Shown one piece after another: positions 1-7,396 of a stretch of 54,864 nt of DNA. Source of the stretch: Pseudomonadota bacterium. GTDB lineage: Bacteria > Myxococcota_A > Polyangia > Polyangiales > JAFGIB01. The position numbers and the translations under genes are program-made. The notes below the pieces were generated by a model. The model made no database searches. It saw only the letters and a program-made list of their open reading frames with translations, and was not told the DNA's origin. Each line of letters begins with the position of its first letter. Positions within the stretch are counted from its first letter, which is position 1. Where the stretch lies: NCBI GenBank assembly GCA_017881185.1, contig JADGRE010000011.1:1-54864 (forward strand). Reading direction: 5' to 3'.

Positions 1-1
1 G

Positions 2-165
2 TGCCGTGCGTTGCGAAACGTGGGCACGTCGTACCAAGAGATCGTGGACTAATCGCGGCGCGAGCGCGCGCTCGAGTGGGCCAGGTCAACCCAACTCACG
101 TTTCAAGCGCGACTTGCGAGCCTTTCGGCGCACCCCGCGCCACGTTGGGGGCATGGAGACGCGCT
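2..165 (+). pseudogene. Broken C-terminal fragment of an AraC-family regulator
   Basis: Reading the second frame from base 2 gives RNVGTSYQEIVD, a TAA stop (bases 50-52), then SRRERALEWARSTQLTFQ in the same frame. Together these follow the AraC HTH pattern around the first helix-turn-helix and linker (GTSxQExxDxxRRxRALExLRxTxLT). The window opens inside the gene, so the effector domain is off the left edge. After the stop, the second HTH (IAxxLGFSxxSxFxRAF) is not recognisable. Nonsense change plus loss of the second HTH suggest a decayed gene. It could instead be a sequencing error near an edge, or chance similarity over about 30 residues. Confidence 0.5.
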
Positions 166-190
166 CAGCCAGTGGAAGGTGGTTCATCAG

Positions 191-1618
191 ATGAGAATGG
201 GTGAAGTGTTGGTCGCGGCCGCAGTGCTCGCGGCGGGTTGCTCGGCCACGCCTGCTGCGACGGCCCGCCAGGCGACTCAAGGCACGCCGTCGATCACGGT
301 GACCGCGGACGGCAAGTGTCCGATGCCCGGAGCCGTGAGCTGCTTCTGCAAGGATGGTCAGCAGAGCGGCACACAGATCTGTTCCGCCGACGGAACGCTC
401 TCCGCGTGCATCTGCACCGACGCCCAGCCCATCACGGGCGCAGCGGGCACGGGAGGCACCACCACGGGTGTCGCGATGCCCTCGGCGGCAGGTCTGTGCA
501 AAGAACTCAAGAACTTGAGCAACTGCAAGGCCTCCTCGTACGCGGCCACCGAGCTGCCTGCGTCGGTGCTCTTTCTGCTCGACCGCTCGGGTTCGATGGA
601 CTGCAACCTGCCGCCGCTGCAGAGCAGCACCGATTGCGAGGCCAACGCCGCGCCCACGGATCCAAAGATGCCGACGAAGTGGCAGATCACCAAGGATGCG
701 CTCAAGCAGGTCTTCGCGGATCTGAACACGCAGGCCAGCACCGCCTCGATCGGTATGACGTTCTTCAGCACCGATGGCGCCTGCGGTGCGGACTCCCTGC
801 CGGTCGTCGCGGTCGCGCCGCTGACCTCGCAACAGGTCACGTCGCTGGGCGCTTCACTCGACGCCATTCAGCCGAACGGCGAAACACCGATCGTGGGGGC
901 CTCGTCCTTGGCGTACGCCTATCTGCATCAGGAGGCGACCAAGGGCAGCACTTGTCCCGAGCCCTGCGGTGCGCACGGCAACCGCTTCGTCGTGCTCATC
1001 ACCGACGGCGCGGACTCTTGCCCGATGCCTGCACGTTCTCAGGATGCGGCCGCCTGCACCGCCGCCGGCAGCTGCAGCAAGCTCTTGCTCACCAAGACGG
1101 CGCCGGAGGCGCTCGCCGCGAACATCCGCACCTTCGTGATCGGCTCACCCGGCAGCGAGCCGGCGCGAGGCTTCCTTTCGGAGCTGGCGGTGGCGGGCGG
1201 CACCGCGCGCAGCAAGACCTGTGTGCACGACGCGGCTGGCAACAAGGGTGACTGTCACTTCGACATGACCATCTCACCGCAGACCTTCGCCAAGGATCTG
1301 GGTGCCGCGCTGAGCAAGATCAGTGGCGCCGCGCTCGCGTGCGAGTTCGCCGTGCCCGACACCGGCGTGCCGGTCAGAGAGGCCGAGGTGAACGTGCAGT
1401 ACAGCCAAGGAGGCAAGGGCGAACCCGTGTGCCTCGGCAAGGATGCGGCCAAACCCTGCGACGCTGGCGCCAACGGCTGGCAGTTCAAGAAGAACCCGGA
1501 CGGCACGAACGATCTCACGCGCGTGGTGTTGTGCGGCCAAGCCTGCACGATGGTACGAGCGGACACCGCAGCCAAGGTCGATGTGATCCGCGGCTGTAAC
1601 TCCATCGTGGTGCAGTGA
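191..1618 (+). CDS. vWA-domain lipoprotein with N-terminal Cys-rich module
   Basis: This is a 475-residue exported lipoprotein. A short hydrophobic signal ends in the lipobox LAAGC (Cys17 from this start). Residues about 43-76 hold a small cysteine module: CFC, then GTQIC, then CIC. A von Willebrand A domain begins near residue 127 with a complete MIDAS motif DRSGS (131-135), and later TDG fits the third metal-site loop. Many extra cysteines suggest a disulphide-bonded domain outside the inner membrane. ATG at 191 was chosen because GGAAGG (174-179) lies 11 bases upstream; GTG at 179 and ATG at 197 are alternatives. The next gene starts 10 bases downstream and shares the Cys module, so the two are probably co-transcribed. 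Such vWA lipoproteins are common in myxobacteria; the ligand is unknown. Confidence 0.85.
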   Translation: MRMGEVLVAAAVLAAGCSATPAATARQATQGTPSITVTADGKCPMPGAVSCFCKDGQQSGTQICSADGTLSACICTDAQPITGAAGTGGTTTGVAMPSAAGLCKELKNLSNCKASSYAATELPASVLFLLDRSGSMDCNLPPLQSSTDCEANAAPTDPKMPTKWQITKDALKQVFADLNTQASTASIGMTFFSTDGACGADSLPVVAVAPLTSQQVTSLGASLDAIQPNGETPIVGASSLAYAYLHQEATKGSTCPEPCGAHGNRFVVLITDGADSCPMPARSQDAAACTAAGSCSKLLLTKTAPEALAANIRTFVIGSPGSEPARGFLSELAVAGGTARSKTCVHDAAGNKGDCHFDMTISPQTFAKDLGAALSKISGAALACEFAVPDTGVPVREAEVNVQYSQGGKGEPVCLGKDAAKPCDAGANGWQFKKNPDGTNDLTRVVLCGQACTMVRADTAAKVDVIRGCNSIVVQ

Positions 1619-1628
1619 GGAGCAAGCC

Positions 1629-2519
1629 ATGAACCAGAACCAAGAACAGCTTCGGTCGATGGCGAGCCCTCTGGCACGCGTGTTGTGTGTGGTCTCGCTC
1701 GCGCTGGGCGCGTGCTCGGCGGATGCTCCGGCGCGCAGCGGGAGCGACGGCAACTTGACGACGACCGGCAGTGGCGGCACGTCGGCCCCCGTGCAGGCGG
1801 TGCAGGGCGGCTGCACGCCGGACAACCTCACGGCCAGCTGCACGTGCCCGACGGTCAACAACGCGCCAGGTCGTCAGACGTGTGCGGGTGGGCAATGGGG
1901 TCAGTGCGAATGTCTGGTGCCGGTGAGCACGGCGGGTAGCGGCAGCGCCGCCGTCGATGGCGGCACCCCCAGGGCGGTCGCGACCGGCGCAGACCCCGCC
2001 GCCAACAGCAGCGCCAACCGCTTCGACTGGCAGCGCACGCCGCTTGCCCTCGGCTCGTGCAAGGCGGGCCACTACGTCGGTTACTTCGACGGCTTCTACG
2101 GCTCGCCTGCTGTGTTCACCCTGCCGGTGCCGGTGGTGGCCGTCGACACCGTCGCCGCCGACGGCGGCGCGACTCAGCCGGGTCTCGAGTTCTGGCTCAC
2201 CAAGGTGCCCGGCAGTGGTGAACTCTTCGCGATCAACGGCGGCAAGATGCGCGGCACCGCGGACGGCCTGTACCCGTTCGACGCCGACCTCAAGGGTACG
2301 CTCGACTGCGGGACCAAGAAGTACAACGGCACGATCGAGAACGGCGTGTACGACGACGGATCCGGCACGAAGTATCAATTCATCGGGGTCATGACGTCGG
2401 ACTACGACAAGATCCAGAACAAGTTCATCAACGGCCAGTGGAAGTGCACCGAGCCGACAAGTATCTTCCCCACCGCCGGCGGCTCGGGCATGTGGAACGC
2501 CACCTGGAAGGGCCCCTGA
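1629..2519 (+). CDS. Secreted lipoprotein with a Cys-rich module, partner of the vWA lipoprotein
   Basis: A 296-residue protein of unknown function. A hydrophobic signal (VLCVVSLALGAC) gives a lipobox cysteine at residue 29. After a Gly/Ser/Thr-rich linker, residues about 58-97 contain CTC, GRQTC and CEC, the same arrangement as in the upstream vWA protein. From about residue 130 there is a compact Gly/Asp/Tyr-rich domain that I do not recognise; it includes SCKAGHYVGYFDGFYG and later DCGTKKYNGTIENG, which reads like a small extracellular beta domain. GAGGAGC lies just upstream of the ATG. The 10-base gap to the preceding gene indicates one transcript and probably a shared surface location. 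Confidence 0.8.
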   Translation: MNQNQEQLRSMASPLARVLCVVSLALGACSADAPARSGSDGNLTTTGSGGTSAPVQAVQGGCTPDNLTASCTCPTVNNAPGRQTCAGGQWGQCECLVPVSTAGSGSAAVDGGTPRAVATGADPAANSSANRFDWQRTPLALGSCKAGHYVGYFDGFYGSPAVFTLPVPVVAVDTVAADGGATQPGLEFWLTKVPGSGELFAINGGKMRGTADGLYPFDADLKGTLDCGTKKYNGTIENGVYDDGSGTKYQFIGVMTSDYDKIQNKFINGQWKCTEPTSIFPTAGGSGMWNATWKGP

Positions 2520-2559
2520 CCGAGGCTCGGCCCAGCGGCACGCTTGGGACGCGCACTCG

Positions 2560-2712
2560 CCAGGGGCGCGTGCGCCTGTTTGGCTCGCCGCCGATAGCTG
2601 CGCGACAGCTCCTTCACGAACGCATTGAGCACGGACGCGCACAGCTCTCGGTCGTAGCCGAGCAAGTAGCGCAGCTGAAACGGTAGCGAGCACACCCAGT
2701 GCCGGTTGCCGC
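2560..2712 (-). mobile_element. IS91-type (Y2) transposase, N-terminal fragment
   Basis: On the minus strand a short frame reads HWVCSLPFQLRYLLGYDREL and continues to KELSRSYRRRAK. This matches the conserved early segment of IS91-family transposases (typically QWVLSLPxxLRYLLAxDxxL ... RRRARR). The frame is closed by TGA a few codons upstream, and after RRRAK the sequence stops resembling a transposase. The downstream catalytic parts (HFHxLxxDG, Y2 tyrosines) are absent. It is a relic of about 45-50 residues in the otherwise empty stretch between the two neighbouring genes. Confidence 0.6.
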
Positions 2713-2816
2713 TGTTTCACGACATGGGGTTGATCGGGGTGGTGCTCACTGCCCTTGCGCATCCGTATCCCATCCACCTGATGCCGCCCGAGCGCTTCGT
2801 GATGCGGCCGCGCCGC

Positions 2817-5279
2817 TCAGTTCCAGCTTACGTCGAGCGGTAGATCCGACCAGGAGGGACCGATGCCCAGCTCGCCATTCGTGTTCGTTCCCCAGCACCA
2901 GAGGGTGCCGTCGGTCTTGATGCCACAGGTGTGCGTGCGACCGGCGTCCGTGATCGACCACTTGCCCGGTACGGTGGTGGGGAAGTCGACCTTCGTCTTG
3001 TAAGCTGCCTCGCCCAAGCCGAGCTGGCCGAAGGCGTTGTCACCCCAGCAGTCCAGCACGCCGCTGGCGTGCACCGCGCAGGTGAACGAAGACTCGAGCG
3101 TTACGCTCGCGTAGTCGGTGGCTGAACCGATGCGCGTGGGCAACGGCGTGAGGCCAGCGCCCCAACAATACAAGCCGCCGGCTTGAATGCCGCAGCTGCG
3201 GCCGACGCTGGCCGCGACACTCGTCCAGGTAGTGGCGCTGCCAACCTGCGTCGGCGCAATGCGTTCGGTACCGGAGCCGCTGTCTCCCAGGCCGAGCTCA
3301 CCGGAACTGTTGCCGCCCCAGCAGTACAGCTTGCCGGCGTCGATCCCGCAGGCGTAGTTCTCGCCGAGGTCGACGGCTTGCCACGTCTGCGAGCTGCCGA
3401 CCGCGCTCGCGGTGGTGCGTTCAGTCTTGTCGCCAACGCCGAGCTGGCCCTGACTGTTGGCCCCCCAGCAGTACAGCGACGAGCCGGGGCCGCGAATGCC
3501 GCAGCGCGTCGCGAGGTACGCGGGACTGGCGGAGATCGCGGTCCAGTCGAAGTACGTGGCGTCGGACTCGGGCGCGTCGATCCACGTGCTGCCGTTGGCG
3601 GTGCTGAGCAGACCCCAGCGCTGCGGGTTAGCGGCGCTCAGCCCGACGCTGAAGATGTCTTGCGTAGACACGCGCGTCCACGTGCTTGCGCTACCGAGGC
3701 GCTGCGGCGTGCCGAAGCGCTGCTCCGCGATGAAGCCCCAACACATGAGCTTGCCCGCCTGAATGCCGCACGTGCTGCGATAGCCTGCCGAGATCGCCGT
3801 CCAGGTCTGCTCGGTGCCGAGCTGCTTCGGTGACGACGCGCGCAGCGGCAGTGCGTTCCCGACGCCGAGCTGGCCTGCGCGGTTGTCTCCCCAGCACGCC
3901 ATGACGCCCGCGCGTAGCGCGCAGCCGAAGCCGCCGGCGGGCACCACCGACGCGTAACCATCGAGCGTTCCGACACGCGCGGGGTTGGGGTCGTATGGGT
4001 CGAAGTTGGGTCCACGGTTCCAGCACCAGATCGCGCCGGAGTTGCGAAGGCCGCAGCTAGGGCCTTCGCTGAGCGAGAGTGCAACGGTCTGCCAGTCGGC
4101 CCACGTGCCGAGCTCCGTGGGGTCGAGCGAGTACGTGCTCGAGTTCGTGAACGGCAGCTCGTGGCCCCCGCCCCAGCATACCAGCTTGTGCAGCGTGGTG
4201 ACGGCACAGCTCGAGAGCACGCCAGCGCTCACGTGCGTGAAGTCGTTGCGCGTACCGACCTGCGTCGGGGTTGGCAGCAGCGTGCCAGAGGTCAGCGAGC
4301 CTTGGCCAAGCTCGCCCGCGTAGTCCGTGCCGAAGCAGTACAGCTGGCCTTGTCGCAGCGCGCAACCGTGACCCGAGCCGCGCGAGACCTCGTCCCAATC
4401 GGTGAATGCACCCATGAGTGCTGGCGAGGTCTGGTCCGTGGCGCCGACGTCGCGGCCCCAGCAATACAGCGTGCGCTTGCCGACGGCGGCACGGATACCG
4501 CACGCGCCCGAGCCGCCCATCGACACTTCGACCCAGTCCGTTGCGCTGCCGACCTGCGTGGGGACGAAGCGCGTGGTGGCAGCGCCTTCGTCGCCCAAGC
4601 CGAGCTGGCCAACCGAGTTCGCGCCCCAGCAGTACAACGCACCGTTACGAATCCCGCAGCTGGCGCTGCCGACGGCGACGCGGGTCCAGCCGAGCTCCTG
4701 GCCGACACGAGTCGGACTCAGCACTTCCGCGCTGACGGCTGTGCTGCCCAGGCCGAGCTGACCGTAGGCGTTGTCCCCCCAGCACCAGAGCGCGCCGTCC
4801 GCGCTGATCGCGCAAGTGCTCGAGCCACCGGTGGCCAGCTGGACGACCTTGGGTGTGCAGTGCGTGCCGTTGCCCAGGTAGGCGGTTTTGCAGGCACAGG
4901 CGGGTGGTTGGCCCGCGTGACTGCTCTGCGTGCAGGTCGCGTTGGGATCGCAGCCGCCGTGGTTGGTCGCGCACTCGTCGATGTCGACGCAGGTGCTGCC
5001 CTTGCGCGCGTAGCCGAGTTCACAGCTGCAGCTTGCCGTGCCTCGCGTCTCAGCGCAGAACGCGTGGACGCCGCAGCGGACGGCTGCGCACGGCCCAGCC
5101 GCGTCGCGAGCGTCGCCGGCGTCGAACTCTGCCGAGGCGTCGGGAACCGTGCGGCGGCTGGCAGCGTCGCCAGCGTCGTCGTCACTTGGCGCGTGCGCAC
5201 GATGAAAACGCTCGAAATCGAGCGAGCACGCGGTCAGGCAGACGCCAGCGAGGGACAGCACGAGCAGCGAAGAGCGCAT
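2817..5279 (-). CDS. RCC1-repeat lipoprotein with two EGF-like domains
   Basis: An 820-residue surface-type protein. MRSSLL begins a lipoprotein signal ending LTAC (Cys18). A low-complexity Asp/Ala linker follows, then two EGF-like units: Cys64-Cys97, and a calcium-binding type starting VDIDEC at about 98-141. The remainder is about 14 RCC1-like blades, each carrying a C-W-G motif (for example CWGDNAYGQLGLG), consistent with one or two seven-bladed propellers. Several blades are degenerate (CFGTDYAGELG, CWNRGPN). The start at 5279 gives a clean signal; longer upstream reading lacks coding character. RCC1 lipoproteins with EGF domains are a recurrent myxobacterial class, presumably for binding. 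It sits between transposase relics, so acquisition by transfer is possible. Confidence 0.88.
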   Translation of the reverse strand: MRSSLLVLSLAGVCLTACSLDFERFHRAHAPSDDDAGDAASRRTVPDASAEFDAGDARDAAGPCAAVRCGVHAFCAETRGTASCSCELGYARKGSTCVDIDECATNHGGCDPNATCTQSSHAGQPPACACKTAYLGNGTHCTPKVVQLATGGSSTCAISADGALWCWGDNAYGQLGLGSTAVSAEVLSPTRVGQELGWTRVAVGSASCGIRNGALYCWGANSVGQLGLGDEGAATTRFVPTQVGSATDWVEVSMGGSGACGIRAAVGKRTLYCWGRDVGATDQTSPALMGAFTDWDEVSRGSGHGCALRQGQLYCFGTDYAGELGQGSLTSGTLLPTPTQVGTRNDFTHVSAGVLSSCAVTTLHKLVCWGGGHELPFTNSSTYSLDPTELGTWADWQTVALSLSEGPSCGLRNSGAIWCWNRGPNFDPYDPNPARVGTLDGYASVVPAGGFGCALRAGVMACWGDNRAGQLGVGNALPLRASSPKQLGTEQTWTAISAGYRSTCGIQAGKLMCWGFIAEQRFGTPQRLGSASTWTRVSTQDIFSVGLSAANPQRWGLLSTANGSTWIDAPESDATYFDWTAISASPAYLATRCGIRGPGSSLYCWGANSQGQLGVGDKTERTTASAVGSSQTWQAVDLGENYACGIDAGKLYCWGGNSSGELGLGDSGSGTERIAPTQVGSATTWTSVAASVGRSCGIQAGGLYCWGAGLTPLPTRIGSATDYASVTLESSFTCAVHASGVLDCWGDNAFGQLGLGEAAYKTKVDFPTTVPGKWSITDAGRTHTCGIKTDGTLWCWGTNTNGELGIGPSWSDLPLDVSWN

Positions 5280-5400
5280 GAGGCCGCACGTTAGTGGCGG
5301 ACCCCGGGGCTGGCAAGCCGCGTACGAAGGCGCTTCGGCGCTGGGCTCGGCGCAGCAGGCGGCTCGACACGGGGACCAAGTGCGGCCAGCGCGCCGCGAG

Positions 5401-6028
5401 CTAAGCCTCGGGCGCGACGTCAGGGGTGCTACGTGCGGCAGCCGGCACAGGCCGCGCCCACGGAAAGGCGCGACGCAGGCGCAGCGCGTGCTTCTCCAGG
5501 CCATGGAAGCTGCCGAGCCCGAGCCGCAGCGAGAGCGAGCCACCCACGAGCAGCTGCACGAGATCGAGTGCGAGCGTCGGAGCGGCGCCCGCCGGGACCA
5601 GCTGATGCACACTGGTGAACACGGGCAGATTGAACAGGTACAGCGCGTAGCTGTACTTGCCCAGGCTCTGCGGCGCAGGCGCGCGCAGCCAGCGTGCGCC
5701 CCGCGTGCCCGCGGCTTGCGCGCGCAGTGCAGCGTGGAGCAGCGCGCCCGACGCGACTGCCACCGCGGTGTAACCGAGCAGCACCGTCGTGGCCTGGTGC
5801 GGGTCGAAGCTTCGGTGCAAGAGCCAGCTGACGACGATCACCAGCGCCGCGAGCCCGCCCAGCAGCGAGCCCCAGCGCGCGAGCCATGCACGGATCGGCG
5901 GCTCGCGCTGCGCCGCGGCGAGCACCGCACCCACCAGCACGGCATCGAGCCGCGTCGGCGTGGCGAAGTAGGTGGCCTGCGCGCTGGTGCCAGCGGCGTA
6001 CAGGCCGGCGCGCAAGCCCGCTCCGAGG
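5401..6028 (-). pseudogene. C-terminal fragment of an acyltransferase-3 (OafA-type) membrane protein
   Basis: The minus strand reads YFATPTRLDAVLVGAVLA, then several hydrophobic segments, SLGKYSYALYLFNLPVF, and a stop at 5401. That is the C-terminal half (about 205 residues) of an acyltransferase-3 protein: the RLDALLxG motif, the GKxSYxLYLxH-type helix and the last membrane helices. The N-terminal half with the catalytic histidine is missing. Upstream of about 6028 the frame stays open, but the protein stops resembling the family because a kinase fragment lies there on the other strand. Asn replaces the His usual in the late YLxH motif. Most likely a truncated pseudogene. Confidence 0.7.
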
Positions 6029-6155
6029 CACAGAACGTACTCGTCACGCCCGAAGGCCGGGTCGCAATGCTCGACTTCAGACTCGCGATCGATCCGGAAG
6101 CGGGCAGCATCGGCCAAACACTCGCCGAGGACAGCCTCAGCGGCACGCCGGACGA
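6028..6155 (+). pseudogene. Fragment of a Ser/Thr protein kinase (subdomains VIb-VIII)
   Basis: Plus-strand translation gives QNVLVTPEGRVAMLDFRLAI, a stretch of activation loop, then SGTP. This matches the Hanks-type kinase core: (HRDxKP)xNVLVTxxGRVxLLDFGLA ... GTPxYMAPE. The catalytic HRD lies upstream of the match and is not present; after GTP the sequence diverges (DDSNPHK) and stops. The Mg-binding DFG reads DFR. Only about 42 residues survive, wedged between two fragments on the opposite strand. It cannot be functional. Confidence 0.6.
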
Positions 6156-6164
6156 TTCGAACCC

Positions 6165-6440
6165 TCACAAGGCCGACTCGTAGCTTTCGTCTCTCCGAAC
6201 GCCTTCGCCCTTGCGCGCGATCTCTCGCTTTGCGTCGTCGAACGTTTCCGCGAGCGCCGATACGAACGGGCCAATGTCGTCGAAGGGATTGTGTCGAGTC
6301 ACGGTGAAGCGGAGGCCAGGTCGGTTCATCGGCACGGATGGGAATACGCAGACGCAGCAATAGAAGCCGCGTGCTTTCATTTTGTTGGCGACCGTGAAGG
6401 CGACGCGCGGTGAGTCACACTGCGCTTGGAAGATCGGCGA
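6165..6440 (-). pseudogene. C-terminal fragment of an alpha-oxoamine synthase-family PLP enzyme
   Basis: Minus-strand translation from about 6440 reads SPIFQAQCDSPRVAFTVANK, then MKARGFYCCVCVFPSVPMNR, PGLRFTVTRHNPFDDI and FVSALAETF before a stop at 6165. This fits the C-terminus of the alpha-oxoamine synthase family (KBL, AONS, serine palmitoyltransferase): the small-domain strand around GFYVxxxxFPAVPxxxxxLRFTxTxxH and the final helix. The PLP lysine and the whole large domain are absent. Upstream the frame loses similarity. The substrate of the ancestor cannot be told, although the VFPxVPxNRxGLRFTVTRH wording resembles the serine palmitoyltransferase-like branch. Confidence 0.55.
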
Positions 6441-6615
6441 GCGCGGCCGTGCCGGCCGGAGCCCTGGCGTAGCGCGGGATCTGAGTCTGCAAGCGTGGGT
6501 TTGCGGTGAACCTGTCGATATGCCCCGTCACCGGAACCCTTGCGAAGCGTGCGCGCGCAGCCCAGCGGCGGCTGCGGGCTGCGCAAGCTCGGCCGTGGGG
6601 GCGTGCGGGCAGTGC

Positions 6616-6981
6616 TCAGTTCAGCGCGAGGCGTAGCTGCGAGGCGTGAGCTCGGCGCGGCCTCGCTGCTGCTGGCGGCGGCTGCGGAGCGAGGCCAACG
6701 CGAGCGATGGCGTTGGGTGTGGTGCACAGCTCGAGCAACCGTACCCCTTCGGGTATCACGAAGCGCGTCATGCGACCCTGGCAGTGAACGCAGAGCGTCA
6801 CATCGACCGCGAACACATGGCGCAGCAGCAGCGCCCACGGATGGCGACCTTTGTAAGACGGGCTCTTGGCTGTGGCCGGGTCGCGCAGTGCAGCAGGCGC
6901 GGGGCGCGGCGGAAGGTCGGTGGTGAACAGCGACAGCTGCACCGGCTGCGTAGGCGCATCGGGTGGCGTTGGCACCACCAT
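6616..6981 (-). mobile_element. IS91-type (Y2) transposase, C-terminal fragment
   Basis: The frame contains QLSLF, then YKGRHPWALLLRHVFAVDVT and LCVHCQGRM, the signature end of IS91-family transposases in Proteobacteria and Myxococcota (HPWAxLLxRVFxVDVLxCPxCxGRM). One zinc-ligand pair (CVHC) is kept. The catalytic core upstream is gone. It is on the same strand as the N-terminal relic at 2.6 kb, but the order is the wrong way round for one interrupted copy, so these are probably two separate decayed elements. The roughly 175 bases between 6440 and 6616 contain nothing I recognise. Confidence 0.6.
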
Positions 6982-6984
6982 GGA

Positions 6985-7377
6985 ACGCGCAGCGACAGGG
7001 CAGGGGGATCGCTCGGTGTTGGTTGAAGTGGCCCACGCGGACTACAAGCGCACGCGCGAGCTGCTGTCGCGCTTTGCGGAGATCGAGAAGTCGCCCGAGC
7101 ACGTGCATACCTATCGCAGCACGACACCTACGAGCACTTGTACGCGAGCCTCGGTCGCGATCTACGCGAGACCGAGACCGCGCGGCAGTTGCTCTGGATC
7201 CACTACATGAACGCCATCTTCTTCGCGGGCCTCGGTGGCGGCGACCTCGCACGCGCGGAGATCGGGCGGGCGCAGCGGCTGCATCCGCAAGACAAGAACG
7301 TGCAAGCGTTGGCTCGAGCGCTGGCAGACCGACAGCGTCAGGGTCCGTTGCCGGTCGATGCGTTCTTGGAGCTGTGA
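6985..7377 (+). pseudogene. Frameshifted TPR-like gene tail
   Basis: Frame 2 carries coding-like sequence (VEVAHADYKRTRELLSRFAE, then EKSPEHVHTYRS). At about 7115-7122 the plausible protein moves to frame 1 and continues DTYEHLYASLGRDL through to a stop at 7377. The last 60 residues (LARAEIGRAQRLHPQDKNVQ) look like one TPR hairpin. The two frames together read as one protein of about 130 residues with a frameshift, truncated at its 5' end next to the IS91 relic. Family not recognised; it may be the tail of a TPR-bearing enzyme. A short intact gene from ATG 7138 is the alternative. Confidence 0.4.
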
Positions 7378-7396
7378 GCTGTACAGCGCCGGCGGG

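Noticed and set aside
2699..2920. Plus-strand peptide GLIGVVLTALAHPYPIHLMPP between 2.70 and 2.84 kb
   Set aside because: Looks protein-like for a short stretch but has no start or neighbour support and overlaps the transposase relic and RCC1 gene end; probably chance.
4161..5294. Long plus-strand open frame opposite the RCC1 lipoprotein gene
   Set aside because: It is antisense to a well-supported RCC1/EGF gene; Ala/Arg-rich translation without domains is what GC-rich complement frames give.
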